In this document: one piece after another, positions 41,994-50,482 of the stretch
Position numbering within the stretch: the stretch's first letter is position 1
How the letters are laid out: each line of letters begins with the position of its first letter
Assembly (NCBI RefSeq): GCF_029892425.1
Contig: NZ_JARXWB010000006.1
Span: 124,001 to 188,000 of the forward strand
From: Bradyrhizobium sp. BR13661
Lineage (GTDB): Bacteria; Pseudomonadota; Alphaproteobacteria; Rhizobiales; Xanthobacteraceae
Direction of reading: 5' to 3'
DNA length: 64,000 nucleotides
Position numbers and translations under genes: made by a program
The notes under the pieces: model-generated
The model's input: the letters and a program-made list of their open reading frames with translations, nothing else
Databases searched by the model: none
What the model was told of the DNA's origin: nothing

Positions 41994-43301
41994 ATGGCAC
42001 CGCGCCTCGATTTCACCAGCGAGGCCTTCTTTCGCGATCCGCCCAAGGCCATTGCGGCCCTGCGCGCGCAAGGTCCTGTGGTCGCAACGCGTTTCCCCCT
42101 CGTTGGCGACGTCTGGATCACCACCACCCACGATGCCACCGCGCAAGTGCTGAAGGACAGCACGATCTTCACGCTGCGCAAGGAAGACGGCGAGGTGGCG
42201 GGTCTGCGCTGGTGGATGCCGGGTCTGGTCAGGACCATCGCCAACAACATGCTGACCATGGACGAGCCCGATCACACCCGTCTGCGCAGCATCGTGGATG
42301 AAGCCTTTCGCCGCCGCGCCATCGTCGCGATGGAGCCGCGCATCCGCGCCATCGCCGATGATCTTGCCGATGAGCTGTTCGCGAAGGGCAGCCCGGCCGA
42401 TCTGGTCCAGTGCTACGCGCGCATCCTGCCGCTCTCGGTGATCTCCGAGCTGCTCGGCCTGCCGCAGGCCGATCGCCCGCGCTTCATCGCCTGGGCCAAT
42501 GCGATGTCGTCGCTGACGGGCGTGGTCAGCTTCTTTCGCCTGCTGTTCGCGTTCCGCAAGATGCGCGTCTATCTCGAACAGCAATTGCAGATCGCGCGCG
42601 AGCACGGCGGCGAAGGCCTGATTGCCGAGCTCGTCCAGGTCGAACGCGAGGGCGGCGAGATCACGCCGGACGAAATGGTCTCGATGGTGTTCCTGCTGCT
42701 TGCGGCCGGCTCGGAGACCACCACGCATCTCATCAGCGGCTCTGTTTTCGAGCTGCTCAGAAATCCTGGCCTGCGTGACTGGCTGGAAGAAGACTGGAAC
42801 CGCGCCTCGCTCGCGGTCGAGGAGTTTTTGCGTTTTGTCTCGCCGGTGCAATTTTCAAAACCGCGTTATCTGCGTCGGGATGTCGAGCTGGATGGCGTGC
42901 CGCTGAAGAAGGGCGATCGCATCATGGTCATGCTCGCCGCCGCGAACATGGACCCGGCGGTGCACGAACGGCCGGAGCAGCTCGATCTCGAACGCAAGCC
43001 AAATCGCCACATCTCCTTCGGCACGGGAATTCATTTCTGCCTCGGCCATCAGCTGGCGCGGATCGAGGGCGCCTGCGCGCTGCAGGCGCTGTTCACGCGC
43101 TGGCCGCGGCTTCGACTTGCTGTCGATCCATCGCAGATTCACTGGCGCAAACGGCCGGGCCTTCGCGCGATCGCGAGACTGCCGGTCATCGCGTCCGATC
43201 GTCAGCCGGTCGATTTGCGCGACGCGACAAGATCGCGTTCCCAGCCGAATACGGAGCGGCCGTCGAGATCGGGCGAGGCTTCGCGTTCACCGGCGATATA
43301 G
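41994..43301 (+). CDS. Cytochrome P450
   Basis: A bacterial class I-type P450 of 435 residues. LLAAGSETTTHLI is the I-helix oxygen-binding motif, VEEFLRF carries ExxR, and FGTGIHFCLGHQLAR is the heme-ligand loop with its Cys. The catalytic domain appears complete by about residue 398 (GLRAIARLPV). The last 37 residues (Arg/Ser-rich) look unlike P450 sequence and overlap the converging DUF763 gene by 100 bases, so the original stop may have been lost. Substrate unknown; no dedicated ferredoxin gene is adjacent, but fpr is 500 bases upstream. Confidence 0.93.
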   Translation: MAPRLDFTSEAFFRDPPKAIAALRAQGPVVATRFPLVGDVWITTTHDATAQVLKDSTIFTLRKEDGEVAGLRWWMPGLVRTIANNMLTMDEPDHTRLRSIVDEAFRRRAIVAMEPRIRAIADDLADELFAKGSPADLVQCYARILPLSVISELLGLPQADRPRFIAWANAMSSLTGVVSFFRLLFAFRKMRVYLEQQLQIAREHGGEGLIAELVQVEREGGEITPDEMVSMVFLLLAAGSETTTHLISGSVFELLRNPGLRDWLEEDWNRASLAVEEFLRFVSPVQFSKPRYLRRDVELDGVPLKKGDRIMVMLAAANMDPAVHERPEQLDLERKPNRHISFGTGIHFCLGHQLARIEGACALQALFTRWPRLRLAVDPSQIHWRKRPGLRAIARLPVIASDRQPVDLRDATRSRSQPNTERPSRSGEASRSPAI

Positions 43302-44452
43302 GCTTCGACCGAAGGCCCGCTTGCGGTGCGCTCCAGCCGCCGCGCCTGGTCGTCGAGGCATTTGATCGCCCGCATCTCTTCGTCGCGTCCGAGCTTTGCG
43401 TTCTGGATCGCGCCCTTGAGCACGCGAATGGTCTCGTCATAGACCTTGATCGGAACGGGATAGGGATGCCGGTCCTTGCCGCCATGGGCGAGCGAGAAGC
43501 GCGCCGGATCCTTGAAGCGATAGGGCGCGCCGTGCACGACCTCGGCGACCATTGCGAGTGAGCGCACGGTGCGTGCCCCGACGCCGGGCGTCAGCAGCAG
43601 CTCGGGGAAATCGACCGGGCCGCGCTCGGCTGCGGCCGCCAGCGTGCCGTGCAGGCGGCGCGCGAATACATCTTTCGGCCTGACATCGTGATGCGCGGGC
43701 ATGATCAGATGCGGGAGCATGCCTTGCGCCGGCTCTGGCCTAGTCCCGGCCAGTCGCTCGAATTCAGCGAGGATGCGATCGGGGCCGAGGTCGGTGAGGA
43801 GCTCGAGCTGCGCGCTGCGCGAGACATCGGCGCGATGGTCGGTGAGATTGACGATCTCGCCCTGCTGCGGGCCGTCGATCGCGCTGTGCGGCGCCTCGAC
43901 AAAACTCTTCATCGCCTCCGAATGCCAGTGATAGCGGCGGGCCTGCCGCTTGTCGCCGTTCATGCCTTGCTGCACCACCGTCCACTTGCCGTCAGCGGTG
44001 ACGAAGAAGCCGTGCAGATAAAGATCAAAACCGTCCTGCACGGCGGCGCTGTCGACCTTTGCCACAAGGCGGCTGGCGCGCGTCAACTTGGCGCCGTCGA
44101 AACCGACGCGGTCGCCGAGCTGCAACAGCTCGTCCGGCGTCTTGCGCGAATGCTGGCCGCGACCGCCGCAGACATAGATGCCGAGCTCATCCTGCAGCGG
44201 ACCGAGCCCGCGCTTCAACGCGCCGATTACGGACGTCGTAATGCCGGACGAGTGCCAGTCCATCCCCATCACGGCGCCGAACGACTGGAACCAGAACGGA
44301 TGCGACAGCCGCTGCATGAACGCATCGCGGCCGTAATGAAGGACGATGGCCTGCGTGACGATGGCGCCGAGCGACGCCATGCGGCTTGCCAGCCACGGCG
44401 GAACCCGTCCGGTGTGGAGAGGAAGATCGGCGCTGCCGGTTCGACGAGTCAT
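43202..44452 (-). CDS. DUF763-family protein
   Basis: A 416-residue protein of the DUF763 family. RTGSADLPLHTGRVPPWLASRMASLG at the N-terminus, GGRGQHSRKTPDEL near 95, YHWHSEAMKSFVEAPHSAI near 170 and ELLLTPGVGARTVRSLAMVAE near 285 are its conserved blocks. The last of these resembles a helix-hairpin-helix (PGVGxxT), so nucleic-acid contact is plausible. Function is unestablished. Members occur in archaea and scattered bacteria. Its 3' end overlaps the P450 gene by 100 bases in opposite orientation. Confidence 0.85.
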   Translation of the reverse strand: MTRRTGSADLPLHTGRVPPWLASRMASLGAIVTQAIVLHYGRDAFMQRLSHPFWFQSFGAVMGMDWHSSGITTSVIGALKRGLGPLQDELGIYVCGGRGQHSRKTPDELLQLGDRVGFDGAKLTRASRLVAKVDSAAVQDGFDLYLHGFFVTADGKWTVVQQGMNGDKRQARRYHWHSEAMKSFVEAPHSAIDGPQQGEIVNLTDHRADVSRSAQLELLTDLGPDRILAEFERLAGTRPEPAQGMLPHLIMPAHHDVRPKDVFARRLHGTLAAAAERGPVDFPELLLTPGVGARTVRSLAMVAEVVHGAPYRFKDPARFSLAHGGKDRHPYPVPIKVYDETIRVLKGAIQNAKLGRDEEMRAIKCLDDQARRLERTASGPSVEAYIAGEREASPDLDGRSVFGWERDLVASRKSTG

Positions 44453-44549
44453 GACCGGCCTAAGCTAGCGCGGTTCGGTGGCAGTTGCACCTTTGGAATG
44501 CGCAATTGGCGGCGCGCCCTTTTCGTGAGGGAAGCGCCCCTGTTGCGAG

Positions 44550-45350
44550 CTACTCGCGCGTCACCTTGCTCGCGCCGCGCAAGCCCGCTTGCTGCTGGAT
44601 CGTGTCCAGCGCGCCGGACGATTGCTCCTCCACGACGAAGCTGTTGAGCACGGGAATTGCTGCTTCGCGCCCCTTCGGGACTGCAATGGCCATATGCTCG
44701 GCGCCCCAATTGCCGTCGAGGATCTTTGCGCCCGGCATCTGGTCGGACATCTCGAACAGCGTCGGCTTGTTGGTGGCGTAGAGATCGATCTCGCCGCGGT
44801 CGAACATCGCGATAGCGACCTTGACGCTCTCGGCGGGGACGATCGTCGCCTGCTTGAACTTTGCGGGCAGCGTGCGCTCCGACGTCGAGCCCCTGGTGAC
44901 GCCAATCTTCACGCCTGATGTGTCGATATCCTCGATCCTGCTGATCGGCGAATTCGCGGGAACGAGGTAGCCGAGCTCGATCGCCAGCACTGGCTGGCTG
45001 AAGCTGACCTCATTGGCGCGGGCCGGTGTCGCGTTGGTGACGGTGAAGTCGACCTGGCCCTCGTGGATCGCGGTGACGATGTCGGCGACGCGCTGAAACC
45101 TGACATAGTCTACGGGAACGCCAAGCCGTTTTGCCAACTCGGCGCCGAGATCGTAGGCAAGGCCATGCGGCTTGCCGTCCACATCTGTCACCATCGAAGT
45201 CGGGCTGCCCGGGTAGATGCCGACGCGCAAGGCGCCGCTCGGGGCCAGCAGCTTTGCTTCGCCGTCGGCGCGCGCGGGTGTGCCGAGCAAGCTGACGATT
45301 ACAGCCGCGAGCAGGGCAGTAAGCGAAAGAAGCCGATGGAAGGGTCTCAT
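44550..45350 (-). CDS. Family-3 (amino acid-type) periplasmic binding protein
   Basis: A 266-residue exported binding protein. The signal peptide ends near residue 28 (LLGTPARADGE). LRVGIYPGSPTSMVTDVDGKPHGLAYDLGAELAKRLG is the entry of the family-3 solute-binding fold, and VDFTVTNATPARANEVSFSQP is its conserved central motif. No permease lies nearby. It follows a Bug-type receptor gene by ten bases, so both are probably transcribed from the region shared with the TetR gene. Ligand unknown. Confidence 0.9.
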   Translation of the reverse strand: MRPFHRLLSLTALLAAVIVSLLGTPARADGEAKLLAPSGALRVGIYPGSPTSMVTDVDGKPHGLAYDLGAELAKRLGVPVDYVRFQRVADIVTAIHEGQVDFTVTNATPARANEVSFSQPVLAIELGYLVPANSPISRIEDIDTSGVKIGVTRGSTSERTLPAKFKQATIVPAESVKVAIAMFDRGEIDLYATNKPTLFEMSDQMPGAKILDGNWGAEHMAIAVPKGREAAIPVLNSFVVEEQSSGALDTIQQQAGLRGASKVTRE

Positions 45351-45360
45351 GCGAAGCGCC

Positions 45361-46341
45361 TCACTGCGCGCGGATGTCGGCGGCCTTCAGCACCGGCGCC
45401 CATTTGACCGCCTCGGCATGCATGTAGGCGTCAAAATCCCTGGCAGAGGAGCCGACCGGGGCTGCGCCGATCTTCCCAAGCGTAGAGACGACGTTCGGAT
45501 CCTGCAGCGCCGCCTTCAGATCGGCCTCGAGCTTGGCCACGATCTCCGGCGGCATTTTTGCGGGTCCCAGCATGCCCCACCAGACGGAGACGTCGTAGCC
45601 GGGGACTCCTGATTCAGCGACAGTCGGGATATCAGGCAGCGCCTTGGAGCGTTCGGCCGAAGTCACGGCGAGCGCGCGCACCGGGCCGCCTTCGAGCTGG
45701 CCGATGGCCTCCGCGAGCGGATTGATGCTGAGCGGAATTTCGCCCGCGATCACGGCGGTCAGCGCCGGCGCACCACCCTTGTAGGGGATCGCGACGATCC
45801 TGGTGCCGGACATGTATTTGAGCAGCTCGCCGGCGAGATGCGCCGAGGTGCCGTTGCCGGACATGCCATAGGAGAGCTTGTCCGGCTCTTTCTTTGCCGC
45901 CGCCAGCAGGTCGCCGAGCGTCTTGTAAGGGCTGTCCTTAGCCACGACGATCGCAAGCGGCGAGGAGGCGACTTCGCTGATCGCGGTGAAATCCTTGAAG
46001 GTGTCATAGGGCACACTCGGATAGATGAACTGGTTGAGCGGATGGCCGCTCGCGACCAGGATCAGGGTGTAGCCATCGGGCGCGGCTTGCGTCAGCGCCT
46101 GCGAGGCAACGATGCCGCCGGCACCGGGGCGGTTGTCGATCACGGGCTGCTGGCCCCAGCTTTTCGCGAGAGCCTGGCCCAGCGTGCGGGCCAGCACGTC
46201 GACCGCGCCGCCGGCCGCGTAAGGCACCAGAATATGCACTGGCTTGCTCGGATAGGTGTCAGCGGCCTGCGCGACATGGCCCGTCAGCAGCAGACCGGCG
46301 CCCAGCATCAACGCGCCGATCTTCTTGTCGAGACCCAGCAT
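45361..46341 (-). CDS. Bug-family (TctC-like) periplasmic solute receptor
   Basis: A 326-residue extracytoplasmic receptor. The signal peptide ends near residue 27 (GHVAQAADTYPSKPV). YPSKPVHILVPYAAGGAVDVLAR is the Bug signature, NRPGAGGIVASQAL the ligand-carboxylate loop, and VRALAVTSAERSKALPDIPT the C-terminal motif. Such receptors bind carboxylates, often for tripartite TctAB transporters; none is adjacent. GGGAG precedes its ATG. It is divergent from the TetR regulator, whose operator lies about 90 bases upstream of it. Confidence 0.93.
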   Translation of the reverse strand: MLGLDKKIGALMLGAGLLLTGHVAQAADTYPSKPVHILVPYAAGGAVDVLARTLGQALAKSWGQQPVIDNRPGAGGIVASQALTQAAPDGYTLILVASGHPLNQFIYPSVPYDTFKDFTAISEVASSPLAIVVAKDSPYKTLGDLLAAAKKEPDKLSYGMSGNGTSAHLAGELLKYMSGTRIVAIPYKGGAPALTAVIAGEIPLSINPLAEAIGQLEGGPVRALAVTSAERSKALPDIPTVAESGVPGYDVSVWWGMLGPAKMPPEIVAKLEADLKAALQDPNVVSTLGKIGAAPVGSSARDFDAYMHAEAVKWAPVLKAADIRAQ

Positions 46342-46411
46342 AGTCCAGCACTCCCATTCGCGTCCGCGCGCGGTCTTCCCAGCCGCTTCAGGACGTTGCC
46401 CGTGGTTCTTG

Positions 46412-46447
46412 TTGACGAGACCTGATCTTTTGTACGATAGTACAAAT
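46412..46447 (+). promoter_or_regulatory. Promoter/operator of the TetR gene
   Basis: TTGACG (46412-46417) is a -35 box; GATAGT (46436-46441) at 18 bases could be the -10. TTTTGTAC (46428-46435) and GTACAAAT (46440-46447) form the inverted repeat around GATA, with seven perfect pairs. The ATG follows three bases later, so the transcript may be leaderless. The block closely matches 24920-24957. Confidence 0.72.
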
Positions 46448-46450
46448 CAC

Positions 46451-47161
46451 ATGGTACGCAAGCCCACCAGCAAGGAAACGGCCCGCAAGCCGAACATGCG
46501 CGAGGCGATCCTTGCTGCGGCCGAGGAGCTGTTCGCCACCAACGGCTTCAACGCCGTCTCGGTGCGCGATATCGCGCAGGCCGCCGGGGCCAATCCCGGC
46601 AGCGTGACCTATCATTTCAAGACCAAGGACGGCCTGCTGCTGGAGATCTACCGGAGGCATTGCGGGCCGATGAATTTGCGCCGCTCCGAGCTGCTCGCCG
46701 CGGCCAAACGTGTGCGCGATCTCCAGGACCGGCTGGAAGCCGTCGTGCGGGCCTATGTGGTACCGGCCTTCACCTCGGGCAGCGATCTCGCCGGCGGCGG
46801 GGCGCGCTTCACGCGGCTGCGTGCGGTGATGTCGGCGGAGGGTAACGAAGTCGCGCGGAAAATCATCGCGCAGACCTTTGACGACACCAGTCACGCCTTC
46901 ATCGACGCAATCCACGACAGCCTGCCGCACATTCCGCGCACCGACATCGTCTGGCGCAGCCACTTCCTGCTCGGTGCACTCTATTACTCGCTGGTGACGC
47001 CGGACCGGGTCTCGCGCCTGTCGCGCGGCGAGGCTGACGGCAGCGATCCTGCCAATGCGATCGAGCAATTGGTGCAGGCGACCGTCGCCGCGTTCCAGGC
47101 GCCGGCGCTGGATCAGGCCGCGCCGGCCCGACGGCGAACGACCGCAAGCAGCAAGACTTGA
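46451..47161 (+). CDS. TetR-family transcription regulator
   Basis: A 236-residue regulator. MREAILAAAEELFATNGFNAVSVRDIAQAAGANPGSVTYHFKTKDGLLLEIY is the N-terminal helix-turn-helix, with the recognition helix NPGSVTYHF. The C-terminal half is a ligand-binding dimer domain (AFIDAIHDSLPHIPRTDIVW and the FLLGALYYSL segment). ATG 46451 lies just after the operator with no ribosome site visible, so translation may be leaderless or begin at ATG 46496. It probably represses itself and the extradiol dioxygenase gene, which carries the same operator, and perhaps the divergent Bug gene. Confidence 0.92.
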   Translation: MVRKPTSKETARKPNMREAILAAAEELFATNGFNAVSVRDIAQAAGANPGSVTYHFKTKDGLLLEIYRRHCGPMNLRRSELLAAAKRVRDLQDRLEAVVRAYVVPAFTSGSDLAGGGARFTRLRAVMSAEGNEVARKIIAQTFDDTSHAFIDAIHDSLPHIPRTDIVWRSHFLLGALYYSLVTPDRVSRLSRGEADGSDPANAIEQLVQATVAAFQAPALDQAAPARRRTTASSKT

Positions 47162-47235
47162 AAGAAATCGCCCGAGGGGAGGCGTGCAACAGCGCCTCCG
47201 CTCGCAAGCGGACATGTGATGGGGTGTTTGGGGAA

Positions 47236-48198
47236 ATGAACAGGCGGGAGTGCTTGCATCTCTTGACCGGACTGGCCGGCGCCGCGCTCGCGGGCGAAGT
47301 GCGCGCGCAAGGGGCCGAGCAGAAGTCGATCCCGACGATCGATCCGCCGGACCCAAATCCCAAGACGCCGTCATTCAAGCTGCCGCCGAAATCCTGTGAC
47401 AGCCACACCCACATCTTTGGGCCTGCGTCCCGCTATCCTTACTCGGAAAAGCGGCCTTATAACACGGCCGATGCCCCGCTGGAGTCATTCCGCAGCGTGC
47501 ACGAGAAGATCGGCGTCGAGCGCTGCGTGATCGTCAATGCCACGGTGCATGGCACCGACAATCGCGTCGTTACCGATGCCATCGCCCAGAGCAAGGGCGC
47601 CTACAAGGGCATCGCGAATGTCAGCGACGAGATGGCCGAGAAGGAGCTGGCGGCGCTCGACAAGGGCGGCATCTGCGGCTGCCGTTTTGCATTCCTCAAG
47701 CGCCTCGGCGGCGTCGGCGACATGAACAAGTTCCAGCGCATCGTGCATCGCGTCGCCGAACTCGGCTGGCATATCGATGTCTATTTCGAGCCGGGTACGG
47801 TCGCTGAATTCGCGCCTGTTCTCACCGCTCTGCCGACGCCTTATGTGATCGATCACATGGGGACCGTTCAGGCCGCGAAAGGTCTCGACGATCCCGGCTT
47901 CACCGCGTTGCTCGACCTTCAGAGGAAAGACGAGAAGTGCTGGGTGAAGATCACCGGCCTCGAACGTGCGTCGGCCGCCGGCAAACCGTTCCACGACGCC
48001 GTGCCGTTCGCCAGGGCGCTGATCGACAACGCGCCTGATCGTGTCATCTGGGGCACCGACTGGCCGCATCCCAACGTCAAGGTCATGCCCAATGACGGCG
48101 AGATCGTCGATCTGATCCCGCTGTTCGCGCCGGAGGTGGAGTTCCAGCAAAAGATCCTGGTCGACAACCCAGCGCGCCTGTTCGGGTTCGACCAATGA
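47236..48198 (+). CDS. Exported amidohydrolase-2 family protein (LigI/lactonase-like)
   Basis: A 320-residue metal-dependent hydrolase. MNRRECLHLLTGLAGAALAG is a Tat-like signal (RR followed by a hydrophobic stretch). CDSHTHIFGPASRYPYSEKRPY opens the amidohydrolase-2 fold as in 2-pyrone-4,6-dicarboxylate lactonase (LigI), VIDHMGTVQ supplies a His, and IWGTDWPHPNVKVMP the catalytic Asp. Known relatives hydrolyse lactones formed after aromatic ring cleavage. An exported form is unusual. GGGGAA precedes ATG 47236. Its stop overlaps dctA by ATGA. Confidence 0.87.
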   Translation: MNRRECLHLLTGLAGAALAGEVRAQGAEQKSIPTIDPPDPNPKTPSFKLPPKSCDSHTHIFGPASRYPYSEKRPYNTADAPLESFRSVHEKIGVERCVIVNATVHGTDNRVVTDAIAQSKGAYKGIANVSDEMAEKELAALDKGGICGCRFAFLKRLGGVGDMNKFQRIVHRVAELGWHIDVYFEPGTVAEFAPVLTALPTPYVIDHMGTVQAAKGLDDPGFTALLDLQRKDEKCWVKITGLERASAAGKPFHDAVPFARALIDNAPDRVIWGTDWPHPNVKVMPNDGEIVDLIPLFAPEVEFQQKILVDNPARLFGFDQ

Positions 48199-49496
48199 CC
48201 GCAACGGCGATCGACAGGCCCCGCGGGCGCGTCTGGTGGAAGGAGCTCTGGATCCAGGTGCTCATCGCCATGGCGGCCGGCGTCGCGCTCGGGATTGTCA
48301 GTCCCGAGGCCGGCGCCAAAATGCAGCCGCTTGGGGATGCCTTCATCAAGGCGATCCGGATGCTGATCGCGCCGATCATCTTCTGCACCGTGGTCCATGG
48401 TATTGCCCATATGGCCGACATGGCGCGGGTCGGGCGTGTCGCCGTCAAGGCGATCATCTATTTCGAGATCATGACCACGATCGCGCTTATCATCGGTCTC
48501 GTCGCGGTGAACCTGCTCAAGCCCGGCGTCGGCATGAACATCGATCCCGCCAGCATCAATGCCAGCGCGGTCGAGCCCTACGTCAAACAGACCGCCGTGA
48601 TCGGCTTTGTGCCGTTCCTGATGAACATCGTGCCGGGGACCTTCATCGGTGCCTTTGCCGAGGGCAATATTCTCCAGGTGTTGTTCATCTCCGTGCTCTG
48701 CGGTTTCGCGCTAGTGCAGCTCGGCGAGCGTGCCGCGCCGCTGGTCAGCCTGATCGACATCGCGGCCAAGATGGTGTTCGCCGTCGTCGGCTTCGTGATG
48801 TGGGCGGCGCCGATCGGCGCATTCGGGGCTATTGCGTTCACGGTCGGCAAGTTTGGGGTTGGCTCGCTGGCCTCGCTAGGCAAGCTACTCGGCGGATTTT
48901 ACCTGACCTGCGTGATCTTCATCATCGTCGCGCTCGGCCCCGTCGCACGGCTCTGCGGCTTCTCCTTGCTGAAGCTGATCCGCTACATCTGGGAAGAGCT
49001 GCTGATCTGTATTGCCACGACCTCGTCGGAGACGGTGCTGCCGCGCATGCTGACCAAGCTGGAGAAGGCTGGTTGCGAGAAGAGCGTGGTCGGGCTCGTC
49101 ATCCCGACCGGCTATTCCTTCAATCTCGACGGCACCTGTCTCTATCTCGCCGCCGCTTCGGTGTTCCTGGCGCAGGCGACGAATACGCCGTTCGGGCTCG
49201 GCGAGCAGATCGAGCTGCTGCTGATCCTGCTTGTGACCTCCAAGGGCGCGGCGGGCATCGCGGGGGCGGCCTTTGTCGTGCTGGCGGCAACGCTGTCGGC
49301 CACCGGCACGATTCCGGTGACCAGCGTCGCGCTCGTGCTGGGCATCCACCGGCTGATGTCGCAAGGGCTGACGCCGACCAACCTGATCGGGAACGCGGTC
49401 GCGACCATCGCGATTGCCAAATGGGAAGGTGCGCTCGATGGTGAGCGCCTGACGCGCGTGCTCGACGGCGAGGAACCGGCGGCTGCCGCTGCTTGA
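48195..49496 (+). CDS. dctA: DctA-type dicarboxylate:cation symporter
   Basis: A 433-residue inner-membrane protein of the DAACS family with about eight membrane segments and two re-entrant loops. CIATTSSETVLPRM is the serine-rich HP1 tip. TGYSFNLDGTCLYLA is the TM7 cation-binding NLDGT region, and GTIPVTSVALVLG covers HP2. It imports C4-dicarboxylates or related acids. Coupling to the LigI-like hydrolase suggests uptake of the hydrolysis product; it could be a paralogue rather than the main symbiotic DctA. Confidence 0.93.
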   Translation: MTATAIDRPRGRVWWKELWIQVLIAMAAGVALGIVSPEAGAKMQPLGDAFIKAIRMLIAPIIFCTVVHGIAHMADMARVGRVAVKAIIYFEIMTTIALIIGLVAVNLLKPGVGMNIDPASINASAVEPYVKQTAVIGFVPFLMNIVPGTFIGAFAEGNILQVLFISVLCGFALVQLGERAAPLVSLIDIAAKMVFAVVGFVMWAAPIGAFGAIAFTVGKFGVGSLASLGKLLGGFYLTCVIFIIVALGPVARLCGFSLLKLIRYIWEELLICIATTSSETVLPRMLTKLEKAGCEKSVVGLVIPTGYSFNLDGTCLYLAAASVFLAQATNTPFGLGEQIELLLILLVTSKGAAGIAGAAFVVLAATLSATGTIPVTSVALVLGIHRLMSQGLTPTNLIGNAVATIAIAKWEGALDGERLTRVLDGEEPAAAAA

Positions 49497-49561
49497 TGAA
49501 ATGACTGCCGGCACGACGTGGGCAGCCCATGATGTTGACGAACGAAAGAGGAGGAGCTGGC

Positions 49562-49594
49562 ATGAAGCCGGTCGTCGTTCGCAACATTGTCTGA
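49562..49594 (+). CDS. Possible 10-residue leader peptide
   Basis: ATG 49562 is preceded by a strong ribosome site (GAGGAGGAG, 49549-49557) and encodes MKPVVVRNIV before TGA. It sits in the 116-base gap before the Pht5-like gene, which has its own GGGAGGGAG site. Too short to prove; a regulatory leader is possible. Confidence 0.3.
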   Translation: MKPVVVRNIV

Positions 49595-49612
49595 CCGGGA
49601 GGGAGCGGGTGG

Positions 49613-50482
49613 ATGGATCGTCTCAAGCTGAAGGCCGTGCTCGGCAGTCACCCCCACGTCAAGGCGGTGAAGAGCGGCGAGCTCCGCGCCGACCTGTTCG
49701 ATCTCGACTTCATCGAGTACACTCCGATCAATACGGCGTTCAAGCCGATGGTGCGCGAGCAGGCGTTCGATGTCTGCGAGATGGCGATCGTCACCTATCT
49801 GATGGCGAAGGCGCACGGCAAGCCGCTGGTGCTGCTGCCGGCGACCATGCTCGGCCGTTTTCAGCATTCCTATGCGCTCTACAATCCCGCGCACGGAACG
49901 CTGGGGCCATCCGATCTCGAGGGCAAGCGTGTCGGCATCCGCTCCTTCACGACCACGACGGGCGCCTGGATCAGGGGCATTCTCGCCAACGATTACGGCG
50001 TCAATCTCGATAAGATCCGCTGGGTCACGTTCGAAGATCCGCATGTCGCCGAATATGTCGACACCACCGAGCGCGCGCCAAAGGACAAGAAGGTCTTGCA
50101 GATGCTGCTCGACGGCGAGGTCGACGCGGTCCTTGGCGAGACTTCGAACAATCCCAATCTGAAGCCGCTGTTTCCCGACCCGGCGGCGGAGGCCGCCAAA
50201 TGGTACGCCCGCCGCGGCGTCGTGCCGGTCAATCATCTCGTGGTCGTGACCGAGAGCCTCGCAAAATCGCGCCCCGAAATGGTCGCGGGCGTCTATGATC
50301 TGCTCAAGCGGAACAAGGACCTGGTGGGGCCAGCGGCAACGCCCGACTTTTTGCCGTTCGGGATTGAGGCGAACAGGAAGCCGTTGGAGCTGATCGTCGA
50401 CTACGCGTTTCAGCAGGGGTTGATCCCGCGCCGCTATGCGGTCGAGGAGCTGTTCGACGCGACGACACGAGGACTGAACTGA
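49613..50482 (+). CDS. 4,5-dihydroxyphthalate decarboxylase-like (Pht5 family) protein
   Basis: A 289-residue cytoplasmic protein with the periplasmic-binding-protein fold but no signal peptide. AFDVCEMAIVTYLMAKAHGKP matches the EFDVSEMSLSSY-type core that I recall from Pht5, and FTTTTGAWIRGILANDYGV matches the following block. True members decarboxylate 4,5-dihydroxyphthalate to protocatechuate. Annotators often name them ABC substrate-binding proteins. The stop shares one base with the start of the next gene (TGATG), so it works with a DUF1932-type dehydrogenase. Substrate uncertain. Confidence 0.78.
   Translation: MDRLKLKAVLGSHPHVKAVKSGELRADLFDLDFIEYTPINTAFKPMVREQAFDVCEMAIVTYLMAKAHGKPLVLLPATMLGRFQHSYALYNPAHGTLGPSDLEGKRVGIRSFTTTTGAWIRGILANDYGVNLDKIRWVTFEDPHVAEYVDTTERAPKDKKVLQMLLDGEVDAVLGETSNNPNLKPLFPDPAAEAAKWYARRGVVPVNHLVVVTESLAKSRPEMVAGVYDLLKRNKDLVGPAATPDFLPFGIEANRKPLELIVDYAFQQGLIPRRYAVEELFDATTRGLN

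Noticed and set aside
49613..50482. ABC transporter binding protein
   Set aside because: No signal peptide, and the FDVCEMAIVTY core matches the Pht5 decarboxylase family better.
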